This document shows, piece after piece, positions 36,555 to 49,309 of a stretch of 64,000 nt of DNA. Under the pieces are notes generated by a model. That model saw only the letters and a list, made by a program, of their open reading frames with translations, was not told the origin of the DNA and did no database searches. Source of the DNA: Megalopta genalis (taxonomy: Eukaryota; Arthropoda; Insecta; Hymenoptera; Halictidae); contig NW_027476390.1 in NCBI RefSeq assembly GCF_051020955.1, positions 62,001 to 126,000 of the forward strand, given 5' to 3'. The first letter of the stretch is position 1. Each line of letters opens with the position of its first letter. The translations under genes were made by a program, and so were the position numbers.

Positions 36555-38586
36555 CAAGTATTTGAAACTGAATCACTTGTTTCGCATGGATTTGAAGATA
36601 AGCCTTCTACTTCGCATTGATTTGAATCTAAATCAAGTGTTTCGCTTAGATTTGAAACTAACTCGTTTGTTTCGCATGCAGTTGTAGCTAAATCATGTAT
36701 ATCACAATTATTTGAAACTAAATCATTTGATTCGCATGGATTTGAAGATAAACCTTCTACTTCGCATTGATTTGAAGCTAAATCACGTGTTTCGCATGGA
36801 TTTGAAGCTAACTCGTTAGTTTCGCATGCTGTTGAAGCTAAATCATGTATATCATAAGTATTTGAATCTAAACCATTATTTCGCAAGGATTCGAAGATCA
36901 GCCTTCTACTTCGCAATTGATAAGAAGATAAATTATGTGTTTCGCATGGATTTGAAGCTAACTCGTTCGTTTCGACTGCATTTCAAGCTAAATCATGCAC
37001 ATCACAAGTATTTGAAGCTGTACCACTTGTTTCGCATGGGTTTGAAGATAAGCCTTCTACTTCGCATTGATTTGAAGCTAAATCATGTGTTTCGCATGGA
37101 TTTGAAGCTAACTCGTTAGTTTTGCATGCTGTTGAAGCTAAATCATGTATATCACAAGTATTTGAAGCTAAACCATTTGTTTCGCAAGGATTCGAAGATC
37201 AGCCTTCTACTTCGCATTGATTTCAAGCTAAATCATGTGTTTCGCATGGAGTTGAAGCTAACTCGTTCGTTTCGCTTGCATTTGAAGCTAAATCATGCAC
37301 ATCGCAAATATTTGAAGCTGAATCACATGTTTCGCATGGATTTGAAGATAAGTCTTCTACTTCGCATTGATTTGAATCTAAATCAAGTGTTTCGCTTGGA
37401 TTTGAAACTAACTAGTTTGTTTCGCAATGCAGTTGAAGCTAAATCATGTATATCACAATTATTTGAAGCGAAACCATTTGATTCGCATGGATTTCAAAAT
37501 AAGCCTTCTACTTCGCATTGATTTGAAGCTAAATCATGTGTTTCGCTTGGATTTCAAGCTAACTCGTTTGTTTCGCATGTAATTGAAGCTAAATAATGTA
37601 TATCACAGGCACTTGCAGCTAAACCATTTTTTTGGCATGGATTCGAAAATAACCCTTCGAAGATAACCCAAGTATTTGAAGCTGAAACATTTGTTTCGCA
37701 TGAATATTAAGCTAAACCATGTGTTTCGAATGAATATGAAGCTAAATCATGTGTTGCGCATGGATTTGAAGCAACACGTTCGTTTCGCCTGCATTTGAAT
37801 CTAAATCATCTATGTCACAAATATTTGAAGCTAAATAATTTGGTTCGCATGGATTTGAAACTAAGCCTGCTACTTCGCATTGATGTGAAGCTAAATCATG
37901 TGTTTCGCATGGATTTGAAGCTAAATCGTGTGTTTCGCATGGATTTGAAGCTAAATCATGTGTTTCGCATGGATTTGTAGCTATATCCTTGTTTTCGCAT
38001 GCAGTTGACGCTAAATCATGTATAAAACAAGTATTTGAAGCTAGACCATTCGTTTCGCATGCATTTGAAGCTAAGCCTTCTACTTCGCACTGATTTGAAG
38101 CTAAATCATGTGTTTCGCATGGAATTGAAGCTAACTCGTTCGTTTCGCTTGCAGTTGAAGCTAAGTCATGCACATCACAAGTATTTGAAGCTGAATCACT
38201 TGTTTCGCATGGATTTGAAGATAAGCCTTCTACTTCGCATTGATTTGAAGCTAAATCATGTGTTTCGCTTGGATTTGAAACTAACTAGTTTGTTTCGCAA
38301 TGCAGTTGAAGCTAAATCATGTATATCACAATTATTTGAAGCTAAACCATATGATTCGCATGGATTTCAAAATAAGCCTTCTGCTTCGCATTGATTTGAA
38401 GCTAAATCATGTGTTTCGCTTGGATTTCAAGCTAACTCGTTTGTTTCGCATGTAATTGAAGCTAAATAATGTATCAAACAAGTATTTGAAGCTAAACCAT
38501 TTGTTTTGCATGGATTCGAAGATCAGCCATCTACCTCGTATTGATTTGAAGCTAAATCATGTGTTTCGCATGGATTTGAAGCTAAA
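36555..38586. repeat. 4,236-bp unit, partial copy 4
   Basis: It starts again with CAAGTATTTGAAACTG and follows copy 2 at an offset of 6,910-6,911 up to about 38,586. There GAAGCTAACTCGTTCG is replaced by GAAGCTAAATCGTGTG and the sequence moves into the monomer run that opens the next segment. Position 37,818 reads CAAATATTTG where the first two copies read CAAAATTTG. Confidence 0.87.
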
Positions 38587-40200
38587 TCGTGTGTTTCGCA
38601 TGGATTTGAAGCTAAATCATGTGTTTCGCATGGATTTGTAGCTATATCCTTGTTTTCGCATGCAGTTGACGCTAAATCATGTATAAAACAAGTATTTGAA
38701 GCTAGACCATTCGTTTCGCATGCATTTTTGAAGCTAAGCCTTCTACTTCGCACTGATTTGAAGCTAAATCATGTATTCCGCTTGGATTTGAAGTTAACTC
38801 GTTTGTTTCACCTGCATTTGAATCTAAATCATCTATGTCACAAATACTTGAAGCTAAACAATTTGGTTCGCATGGATTTGAAACTAAGCCTGCTACTTCG
38901 CATTGATTTGCAGCTAAATCATGTGTTTCGCATGGATTTGAAGCTAGATCGTTGTTTTCGCATGCAGTTGACGCTAAAGCATGTATAAAACAAGTATTTG
39001 AAGCTAGACCATTCGTTTCGCATGCATTTGAAGCTAAGCCTTCTACTTCGCATGAATTTGTAGCTAAATCATGTGTTTGGCTTGGATTTTAAGCTAACTC
39101 GTTTGTTTCGCAAGCTGTTGAAGCTAAATCATGTATATCACAATTATTTGAAGCGAAACCATTTGATTCGCATGGATTTCAAAATAAGCCTTCTACTTCG
39201 CATTGATTTGAAGCTAAATCATGTGTTTCGCTTGGATTTCAAGCTAACTCGTTTGTTTCGCATGCAATTGAAGCTAAATCATGTATCAAACAAGTATTTG
39301 AAGCTAAACCATTTGTTTCGCAAGGATTCGAAGATCAGCCTTCTACTTCGCATTGATAAGAAGCTAACTCATGTGTTTCGCATGGATTTGAAGCTAACTC
39401 GTTTGTTTCGCATGCAGTTGAAGATAAATCATGTATATCAGAGGTATTTCAAGCTAAACCATTTGTTTCGCAAGGATTCGAAGATCAACCTTCTACTTCG
39501 CATTGATAAGAAGCAAAATCATGTGTTTCGCATGGATTTGAAGCTAACTCGTTCGTTTCGCTTGCATTTGAAGCTAAATCATGCACATCACAAGTATTTG
39601 AAGCTGAACCACTTGTTTCGCATGGATTTGAAGATTAGCCTTCAACTTCGCATTGATTTGAAGCTAAATCATGTGTTTCGCTTGGATTTCAAGCTAACTC
39701 GTTTGTTTCACATGCAATTGAAGCTAAATCATGTATATCACAATTATTTGAAGCTAAACCATTTGATTCGCATGGATTTCAAAATAAGCCTTCTACTTCG
39801 CATTAATTTGAAGCTAAATCATGTGTTTCGCTTGGATTTCAAGCTAACTCGTTTGTTTCGCATGTAATTGAAGCTAAATAATGTATCAAACTAGTATTTC
39901 AAGCTCAAGCATTTGTTTCGCATGGATTCGAAGATCTGCCATCTACATCGTAATGATTTGAAGCTAAATCATGTGTTTCGCATGGATTTGAAACTAACTC
40001 GTTTGTGTCGCATGCAGTTGAAGCTAAATCATGTATATCACAATTATTTGAAACTAAATCATTTGATTCGCATGGATTCGAAGATCAGCCTTCTACTTCG
40101 CAATTGATATGAAGCTAAATCATGTGTTTCGCATGGATTTCAAGCTAACTCGTTTGTTTCGCATGCAGTTGAAGCTAAGTGATGTATATCACAAGTATTT
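38587..40200. repeat. Segment S, copy 1
   Basis: This 1.6-kb stretch matches about 53,935-55,548 at an offset of 15,348 bp with only scattered substitutions. Its first part also matches 51,260-51,980 (offset 12,672). Marks are CATGCATTTTTGAAGC (38,720, two extra bases), GCTAGATCGTTG, TCAGAGGTATTTC and GAAGATTAGCC. A continuous + frame crosses 39,073-39,867, which I treat as fortuitous. Confidence 0.87.
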
Positions 40201-40870
40201 GAATCTAAACGATTTGTTTCGCATGGATTTGATGCTATGCCATCTACTTCGCTTTTATTTGAAACTGAATCATGTGTTTCTATTGAATGTGAAGCTGACA
40301 CGTTTGTTTCACATGCAGTTGAAGCTAAATCATGTATATCACAAGTATTCGAAGCTGAACCATTTGTTTCGCATAAATATCAGGCTAAAGCATGTGTTTG
40401 GAATGAATTTGAAGCTAAATCTTGTGTTTCGCATAGATTTGGAGATAACTCGTTTGTTACGCATGCAGTTGAAGGTGAATCATGTATATCCCAAGTATTT
40501 GAAGCTCAACCATTTGATTCGCATGGATTTGAAGATAAGCCTTCTACTTCGCATTGATTTTAATCTAAATCATGTGTTTCGCACGGATTTAAAGCTATCT
40601 CGTTTGTTTCACATGCAGTTGAAGATAATTCATGTATATCACAGGTATTTGAAGCTAAACCATTTGTTTCGCATGGATTCGAAGATAAGCCTTTTACACC
40701 GCATTGATTTCAAGCTATATCATGTGTTTCGCTTGGATTTGAAGCTAACTCGTTTGATTCGCATGCAGTTGATGCTAAATCATGTATATCACAAGTATTT
40801 GAAGCTAAACCATTTGTTTCGCAAGGATTCGAAGATCAGCCTTCTACTTCGCATTTATTAGAAGCTAAAT
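40201..40870. repeat. Mosaic bridge between segment S and block R
   Basis: The first part (about 40,220-40,550) resembles 24,985-25,320, including TTCTATTGAATGTG, but has GAAGCTGACACG where the other copies read GTTGCTGACACG. The rest has private variants such as CCTTTTACACCGC and TTTGATTCGCATGC. No gene is seen; all monomers are of block R type. Confidence 0.75.
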
Positions 40871-43800
40871 CATGTGTTTCGCATGGATTTTAAGCTCACT
40901 CTTTTGTATCGCATGCAGTTGAAGCTAAATCATGTATATCACAAGTATTTGAAGCTAAACCATTTGTTTCGCATGGATTCGAAGATCAGCCTTCCAATTC
41001 GCATTGATTTGAAGCTAAATCATGTGTTTCGCTTGGATTTGAAGCTAACTCGTTTTTTTCGCATGCAGTTGTAGCTGAATCATGTATATCACAAGTATTT
41101 GAAGCTAAACCATTTGTTTCGCATGGATTCGAAGATAAGCCTTCTACTTCGCATTGATTTTAATCTAAATCATGTGTTTCGCATGGATTTAAAGCTAACT
41201 CGTTTGTTTCGCATGCAGTTGAAGCTGAATCATGTATATCACAAGTATTTGAAGCTAAACTATTCGTTTCGCATGGATTCGAAGATAAGTCTTCCACTTC
41301 GCATTGATTTGATGCTAAATCATGTGTTTCGCAAGGATTTGAAGCTAACTCGTTTGTTTCGCATGCTGTTGAAGCTAAATCATATATATCACAAGTATTT
41401 GAAGCAAAACCATTTGTTTCGCATTTATTCGAAGCTAAGCCTTCTACTTCGCATTGATTTGAGGCTAAATCATGTATTCCGCTCGGTTTTGAAGCTAACT
41501 CGTTTGTTTCGCATGCTGTTGAAGCTAAATCATGTATATCACAAGTATTTGAAGCTGAACCATTTGTTTCTCACGTATTTGAAACTGAGCCTTCTACTTC
41601 GCATTGATTTGAAGCTGAATCATGTGTTTCGCTTGCATTTGAAGCTAACTCGTTTGTTTCGCATAGATTTGAAGCTAAATCATGTGTTTCGCATGGATTT
41701 GAAGCTAGCTCGTTTGTTTCGCCTGCATTTGAAGCTACATTACTTCTATTCGAAAGTATTTGATGATAAATCATTCGTTTCGTATGGATTTGAAGCTAAT
41801 CCTTCAACTTCGCATTCATTAGAAGCTAAATCATGCGTTTCGCATGGATTTGAAGCTATATCACTTATATTCGCAAGTATTTGAAGGTCAATCATTCGTT
41901 TCGCATGGATTTGAAGCTAATCCGTCTAGTTCGGATTGTTTTGAAGCTAAATCATGTGTTTCGCATGGATTTGTAGCTAACTCGTTTGTTTCGCACGCAG
42001 TTGACGCTAAGTCGTGTATATCACAATTATTTGAAGCTATTCCATTTGATTCGCATGGATTTGAAACGAAGCCTTCTGCTTCGCATTGAGTTGAAGCTAA
42101 AACATGCATTTCGCATGGATTTGAAGCTAACTCGTTTTTTTCGCCTGCATTTGAAGCTAAATCATGTATGTGACAAGTATTTGAAGCTAAACCATTTGTT
42201 TCGCATCGATTCCAAGATCAGACATCTGCTTCGCATTGACTTGAAGCTAAATCATGTGTTTCGCATGGATTTGAAGCTAACTCGATTGTCTCGCATGCAG
42301 TTGAAACTAAATCATGTTTATCACAAGTATTTGAAGCTAAACCATTTGATTCCCATGGAACTGAATCTAAGCCTCCTACTTCGCATTGGTTTGGTGCTAA
42401 ATCATCTGTCTCGCATGGATTTGATGCTGAATCATTTGATTCGCATGGATTTGAAGCTTACTCGTTTGTTTCGCATGCAGTTGAAGCTAAATCATGGACG
42501 TCACAAGAATTTGAAGCTAAATCATCTGTTTCGTGTGGATTCGAAGATCTGCCTTCTACTTCGCATTGATTTGAAGCTAAATCATGTGTTTCGCTTGTAT
42601 TGGAAGCTAACTCGTTTTTTTCGCATGCAGTCGAAGCTAAATCATGTATATCATAAGTATTTGAGCCTGAGCCATTTGTTTCGCATGGATTCGGTGATAA
42701 GCCTTCTACTTCGCATTGATTTGAATCTAAATCATGTGTTTCGCATGGATTTGAAGCTAACTCGTTTGTTTCGCATGCATTTGAAGCTAAATCATGTATA
42801 TCACATATAATTGAAGCTAAACCATTTGTTTCGCATGGATTCGAAGATAAGCCTTCTTTTTCGCATTGATTTGAATCTAAATCATGTGTTTCGCATGGAT
42901 TTGAAGCTAACTCGTTTGTTTCGCATGCATTTGAAGCTAAATCATGTATATCACAGGTATTTGAAGCTAAACCATTTGTTTCGCATGGATTCGAATATAA
43001 GCCTTCTAAATCGCATTGATGTCAAGCTAAATCATATGTTTCGCATAGATTTGAAGCTAACTCGCTAATTTTGCATGCTGTTGAAGCTAAATCATGTATA
43101 TCACAAGTATTTGAAGCTAAACCATTTGTTTCGCAAGGATACGAAGATCAGCCTTCTACTTCGCATTGATAAGAAGCAAAATCATGTGTTTCGCATGGAT
43201 TTGAAGCTAACTCGTTCGTTTCGCTTGCATTTGAAGCTAAATCATGCACATCACAAGTATTTGAAGTTGAACCACTTGTTTCGCATGGATTTGAAGATAA
43301 GCCTTCTACTTTGCATTGATTTGATGCTAAATCATGTGTTTCGCTTGCATTTCAAGCTAACTCGTTTGTATCGCATGCAGTTGAAGCTAAATCATGTATA
43401 TCACAATTATATGAAGCTAAACCATTTGATTCGCATGGATTTCAGAATAAGCCTTCTACTTCGCATTGATTTTAATCTAAATCATCTGTTTCGCATGGAT
43501 TTAAAGCTATCTCGTTTGTTTCGCATGCAGTTGAAGATAAATCATGCATATCACAATTATTTGAAGCTAAACCATTTGATTCGCATGGATTTGAAGATAA
43601 GCCTTCTACTTCGCATTGATTTGAAGCAAAATCATGTGTTTCGCATGGATTTGAATCTAATTCGTTAGTTATCATGCTGTTGAAGCTAAATCATGTATAT
43701 CACAGTTATTTGAAGCTAAACCAGTTGATTCGCATGGATTTCAAAATAAGCCTTCTACTTCGCATTGATTTGAAGCTAAATCATGTGTTTCGCTTGGATT

Positions 43801-46800
43801 TCAAGCTAACTCGTTTGTTTCGCATGTAATTGAAGATAGATCATGTATCAAACAAGTATTTGAAGCTAAACCATTTGATGCGCCTGGATTTGATGCTATG
43901 CCATCTACTTCGCTTTTATTTGAAACTGAATCATGTGTTTCTGTTGAATTTGAAGCTAACACGTTCGTTTCACATGCAGTTGAAGCTAAATCATGTATAT
44001 CACAAGTATTTGAAGCTGAACCATTTGTTTCGAATGAATATTATGCTAAACCATGTGTTTCGAATAAATTTGAAGCTAAATCATGAGTTTCTCATGGATT
44101 TGAAGCTAACTCGTTAGTTTTGCATGCTGTTGAAGCTAAATCATGTATATCACAAGTATTTGAAGCTGAACCATTTGTTTCGCACGAATATCAGGCTAAA
44201 CAATGTGTTTGGAATGAATTTGAAGCTAAATCATGTGTTTCGCATAGATTTGAAGCTAACTCGTTTGTTACGCATGCAGTTGAAGCTGAATCATGTATAT
44301 CCCAAGTATTTGAAGCTCAACCATTTGATTCGAATAGATTTGAAGATAAGCCTTCAACTTCGCATTGATTTTAATCTAAATCGTCTGTTTCGCTTGGATT
44401 TCAAGCTAACTCGTTTGTTTCGCATGCAATTGAAGCTAAATAATGTATCAAACAAGTATTTGAAGCAAAACCATTTGTTTCGCATGGATTCGAACATCAG
44501 CCATCTACCTCGTATTGATTTAAAGCTAAATCATGTGTTTCGCATGGATTTGAAGCTAACTCGTTCGTTTCGCTTGCATTTGAAGTTAAATCATGCACAT
44601 CACAATTATTTGAAGATGAACCACTTGTTTCGCATGGATTTGAAGATAAGCCTTCTACTTCGCATTGATTTGAAGCTAAATCATGTGTTTCGCTTGGATT
44701 TAAAGCTATCTCGTTTGTTTCGCATGCAGTTGAAGCTAAATCATGTATATCACAATTATTTGAAGCTAAACCATTTGATTCGCATGGATTTCAAAATAAG
44801 CCTTCTACTTCGCATTGATTTTAATCTAAATCATCTGTTTCGGATGGATTTAAAGCTATCTCGTTTGTTTCGCATGCAGTTGAAGATAAATCATGTATAT
44901 CACAAGTATTTGAAGCTAATCCATTTGTTTCGCGTGGATTCGAAGATCAGCCTTCTACTTCGCATTGATTTGAAGTTAAATCATGTTTCGCATGGATTTG
45001 AAGGTAATCGTTTGTATCGCATGCAGTTGAAGCTAATTCATGTATATCACAAGTATTTGAAGCTGAACCATTTGTTTCGCACGAATATCAGGCTAAACCA
45101 TGTGTTTGGAATGAATTTGAAGCTAACTCATGTGTTTCGCATGGATTTAAAGCTATCTCGTTTGTTTTGCATGCAATTGAAGCTAAATCATGTATCAAAC
45201 AAGTATTTGAAGCTAAACCATTTGTTTCGCATGGATTCGAAGATCAGCCATCTACCTCGTATTGATTTGAAGCTCAACTATTTGATTCGCATGGATTTGA
45301 AGATAAGCCTTCTACTTCGCATTGATTTTAATCTAAATCATGTGTTTCGCATGGATTTAAATCTATCTCGTTTGTTTCACATGCAGTTGAAGATAAATCA
45401 TGTATATTACAGGTATTTGAAGCTAAACCATTTGTTTCGCAAGGATTCGAAGATCAGCATTCTACTTCGCATTGATTTCAAGCTAAATCATGTGTTTCGC
45501 ATGGAATTGAAGCTAACTCGTTCGTTTCGCTTGCAGTTGAAGCTAAGTCATGCACATCACAAGTATTTGAAGCTGAATCACTTGTTTCGCATGGATTTGA
45601 AGATAAGCCTTCTACTTCGCATTGATTTGAAGCTAAATCATGTGTTTCGCTTGGATTTGAAACTAACTAGTTTGTTTCGCAATGCAGTTGAAGCTAAATC
45701 ATGTATATCACAATTATTTGAAGCTAAACCATATGATTCGCATGGATTTCAAAATAAGCCTTCTGCTTCGCATTGATTTGAAGCTAAATCATGTGTTTCG
45801 CTTGGATTTCAAGCTAACTCGTTTGTTTCGCATGTAATTGAAACTAAATAATGTATCAAACAAGTATTTGAAGCTAAACCATTTGTTTTGCATGGATTCG
45901 AAGATCAGCCATCTACCTCGTATTGATTTGAAGCTAAATCATGTGTTTCGCATGGATTTGAAGCTAACTCGTTCGTTTCGCTTGCATTTGAAGCTAAATC
46001 ATGCACATCACAAGTATTTGAAGCAGTATCACTGGTTTCGCATGGATTTGAATATAAGCCTTCTACTTCGCATTGATTTCAAGCTAAATCATGTGTTTCG
46101 CTTGGATTTGAAACTATCTAGTTTGTTTCGCTTGCATTTGAAGTTAAATCATGCACATCACAATTATTTGAAGCTAAACCATTTGATTCGCATGGATTTC
46201 AAAATAAGCCTTCTACTACGCATTGATTTGAAGCAAAATCTTGTGTTTCGCTTGGATTTCAAGCTAACTCGTTAGTTTTGCATGCTGTTGAAGCTAAATC
46301 ATGTATCAAGCTACTATTTGAAGCTAAACCATTTGTTTCGCATGGTTTCGAATATCAGCCATCTACTTCGCATTGATTTGAAGCTAAATCATGTGTTTAC
46401 GCATGGAATTGAAGCTAACTCGTTTGTATCGAATGCAGTTGAACCTAAATCATGTATATCACAAGTATTTGATGCTAAACCATTTGATTCGCATGGATTT
46501 GATGCTATGCCATCTACTTCGCTTTTATTTGAAACTGAATCATGTGTTTCTATTGAATGTGTTGCTGACACGTTCGTTTCACATGCAGTTGAAGCTAAAT
46601 CATGTATATCACAAGTATTCGAAGCTGAACCATTTGTTTCGCACGAATATCAGGCTAAACCATGGGTTTGGAATGAATTTGAAGCTAAATCATGTGTTTC
46701 GCATAGATTTGAAGCTAACTCGTTTGTTACGCATGCAGTTGAAGCTGAATCATGTATATCCCAAGTATTTGAAGCTCAACCATTTGATTCGCATGTATTT

Positions 46801-49190
46801 GAAGATAAGCCTTCTACTTCGCATTGATAAGAAGCTAAATCATGTGTTTCGCATGGATTTGAAGCTAACTCGTTCGTTTCGCTTGCATTTGAAGCTAAAT
46901 CATGCACAGCACAAGTATTTGAAACTGAATCACTTGTTTCGCATGGATTTGAAGATAAGCCTTCTACTTCGCATTGATTTGAATCTAAATCAAGTGTTTC
47001 GCTTAGATTTGAAACTAACTCGTTTGTTTCGCATGCAGTTGTAGCTAAATCATGTATATCACAATTATTTGAAACTAAATCATTTGATTCGCATGGATTT
47101 GAAGATAAACCTTCTACTTCGCATTGATTTGAAGCTAAATCACGTGTTTCGCATGGATTTGAAGCTAACTCGTTAGTTTCGCATGCTGTTGAAGCTAAAT
47201 CATGTATATCATAAGTATTTGAATCTAAACCATTATTTCGCAAGGATTCGAAGATCAGCCTTCTACTTCGCAATTGATAAGAAGATAAATTATGTGTTTC
47301 GCATGGATTTGAAGCTAACTCGTTCGTTTCGACTGCATTTCAAGCTAAATCATGCACATCACAAGTATTTGAAGCTGTACCACTTGTTTCGCATGGATTT
47401 GAAGATAAGCCTTCTACTTCGCATTGATTTGAAGCTAAATCATGTGTTTCGCATGGATTTGAAGCTAACTCGTTAGTTTTGCATGCTGTTGAAGCTAAAT
47501 CATGTATATCACAAGTATTTGAAGCTAAACCATTTGTTTCGCAAGGATTCGAAGATCAGCCTTCTACTTCGCATTGATTTCAAGCTAAATCATGTGTTTC
47601 GCATGGAGTTGAAGCTAACTCGTTCGTTTCGCTTGCATTTGAAGCTAAATCATGCACATCGCAAATATTTGAAGCTGAATCACATGTTTCGCATGGATTT
47701 GAAGATAAGTCTTCTACTTCGCATTGATTTGAATCTAAATCAAGTGTTTCGCTTGGATTTGAAACTAACTAGTTTGTTTCGCAATGCAGTTGAAGCTAAA
47801 TCATGTATATCACAATTATTTGAAGCGAAACCATTTGATTCGCATGGATTTCAAAATAAGCCTTCTACTTCGCATTGATTTGAAGCTAAATCATGTGTTT
47901 CGCTTGGATTTCAAGCTAACTCGTTTGTTTCGCATGTAATTGAAGCTAAATAATGTATATCACAGGCACTTGCAGCTAAACCATTTTTTTGGCATGGATT
48001 CGAAAATAACCCTTCGAAGATAACCCAAGTATTTGAAGCTGAAACATTTGTTTCGCATGAATATTAAGCTAAACCATGTGTTTCGAATGAATATGAAGCT
48101 AAATCATGTGTTGCGCATGGATTTGAAGCAACACGTTCGTTTCGCCTGCATTTGAATCTAAATCATCTATGTCACAAATATTTGAAGCTAAATAATTTGG
48201 TTCGCATGGATTTGAAACTAAGCCTGCTACTTCGCATTGATGTGAAGCTAAATCATGTGTTTCGCATGGATTTGAAGCTAAATCGTGTGTTTCGCATGGA
48301 TTTGAAGCTAAATCATGTGTTTCGCATGGATTTGTAGCTATATCCTTGTTTTCGCATGCAGTTGACGCTAAATCATGTATAAAACAAGTATTTGAAGCTA
48401 GACCATTCGTTTCGCATGCATTTGAAGCTAAGCCTTCTACTTCGCACTGATTTGAAGCTAAATCATGTGTTTCGCATGGAATTGAAGCTAACTCGTTCGT
48501 TTCGCTTGCAGTTGAAGCTAAGTCATGCACATCACAAGTATTTGAAGCTGAATCACTTGTTTCGCATGGATTTGAAGATAAGCCTTCTACTTCGCATTGA
48601 TTTGAAGCTAAATCATGTGTTTCGCTTGGATTTGAAACTAACTAGTTTGTTTCGCAATGCAGTTGAAGCTAAATCATGTATATCACAATTATTTGAAGCT
48701 AAACCATATGATTCGCATGGATTTCAAAATAAGCCTTCTGCTTCGCATTGATTTGAAGCTAAATCATGTGTTTCGCTTGGATTTCAAGCTAACTCGTTTG
48801 TTTCGCATGTAATTGAAGCTAAATAATGTATCAAACAAGTATTTGAAGCTAAACCATTTGTTTTGCATGGATTCGAAGATCAGCCATCTACCTCGTATTG
48901 ATTTGAAGCTAAATCATGTGTTTCGCATGGATTTGAAGCTAACTCGTTCGTTTCGCTTGCATTTGAAGCTAAATCATGCACATCACAAGTATTTGAAGCA
49001 GTATCACTGGTTTCGCATGGATTTGAATATAAGCCTTCTACTTCGCATTGATTTCAAGCTAAATCATGTGTTTCGCTTGGATTTGAAACTATCTAGTTTG
49101 TTTCGCAATGTAGTTGAAGCTAAATCATGTATATCACAATTATTTGAAGCTAAACCATTTGATTCGCATGGATTTCAAAATAAGCCTTCT
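40871..49190. repeat. About 8.5-kb segmental block, copy 2
   Basis: It is collinear with 19,110-27,690 and free of most of the single-base indels found there before 21.9 kb. Two whole-monomer deletions (150 bp at about 43,860 and 120 bp at about 44,025) distinguish it. One private two-base loss lies at about 44,983 (AATCATGTTTCGC, where 23,475 reads AATCATATGTTTCGC). Its right part overlaps the first unit of a 2,976-bp tandem arrangement. Confidence 0.87.
45490..48465. repeat. 2,976-bp tandem arrangement, copy 1
   Basis: Sequence from about 45,490 recurs from about 48,466 at an offset of 2,975-2,976 bp, including the fusion junction (47,962 and 50,938) and the monomer run (48,235 and 51,211). 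One local difference is at 46,128, where TTTCGCTTGCATTTG stands in place of TTTCGCAATGTAGTTG. That swap alters the offset by one base. Confidence 0.85.
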
Positions 49191-49309
49191 ACTACGCATT
49201 GATTTGAAGCAAAATCTTGTGTTTCGCTTGGATTTCAAGCTAACTCGTTAGTTTTGCATGCTGTTGAAGCTAAATCATGTATCAAGCTACTATTTGAAGC
49301 TAAACCATT

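Noticed and set aside
44124..45776. 550-codon + frame as a gene
   Set aside because: It exists only because of a private two-base loss at about 44,983, and the equivalent copy at 22,619 is broken at that point.
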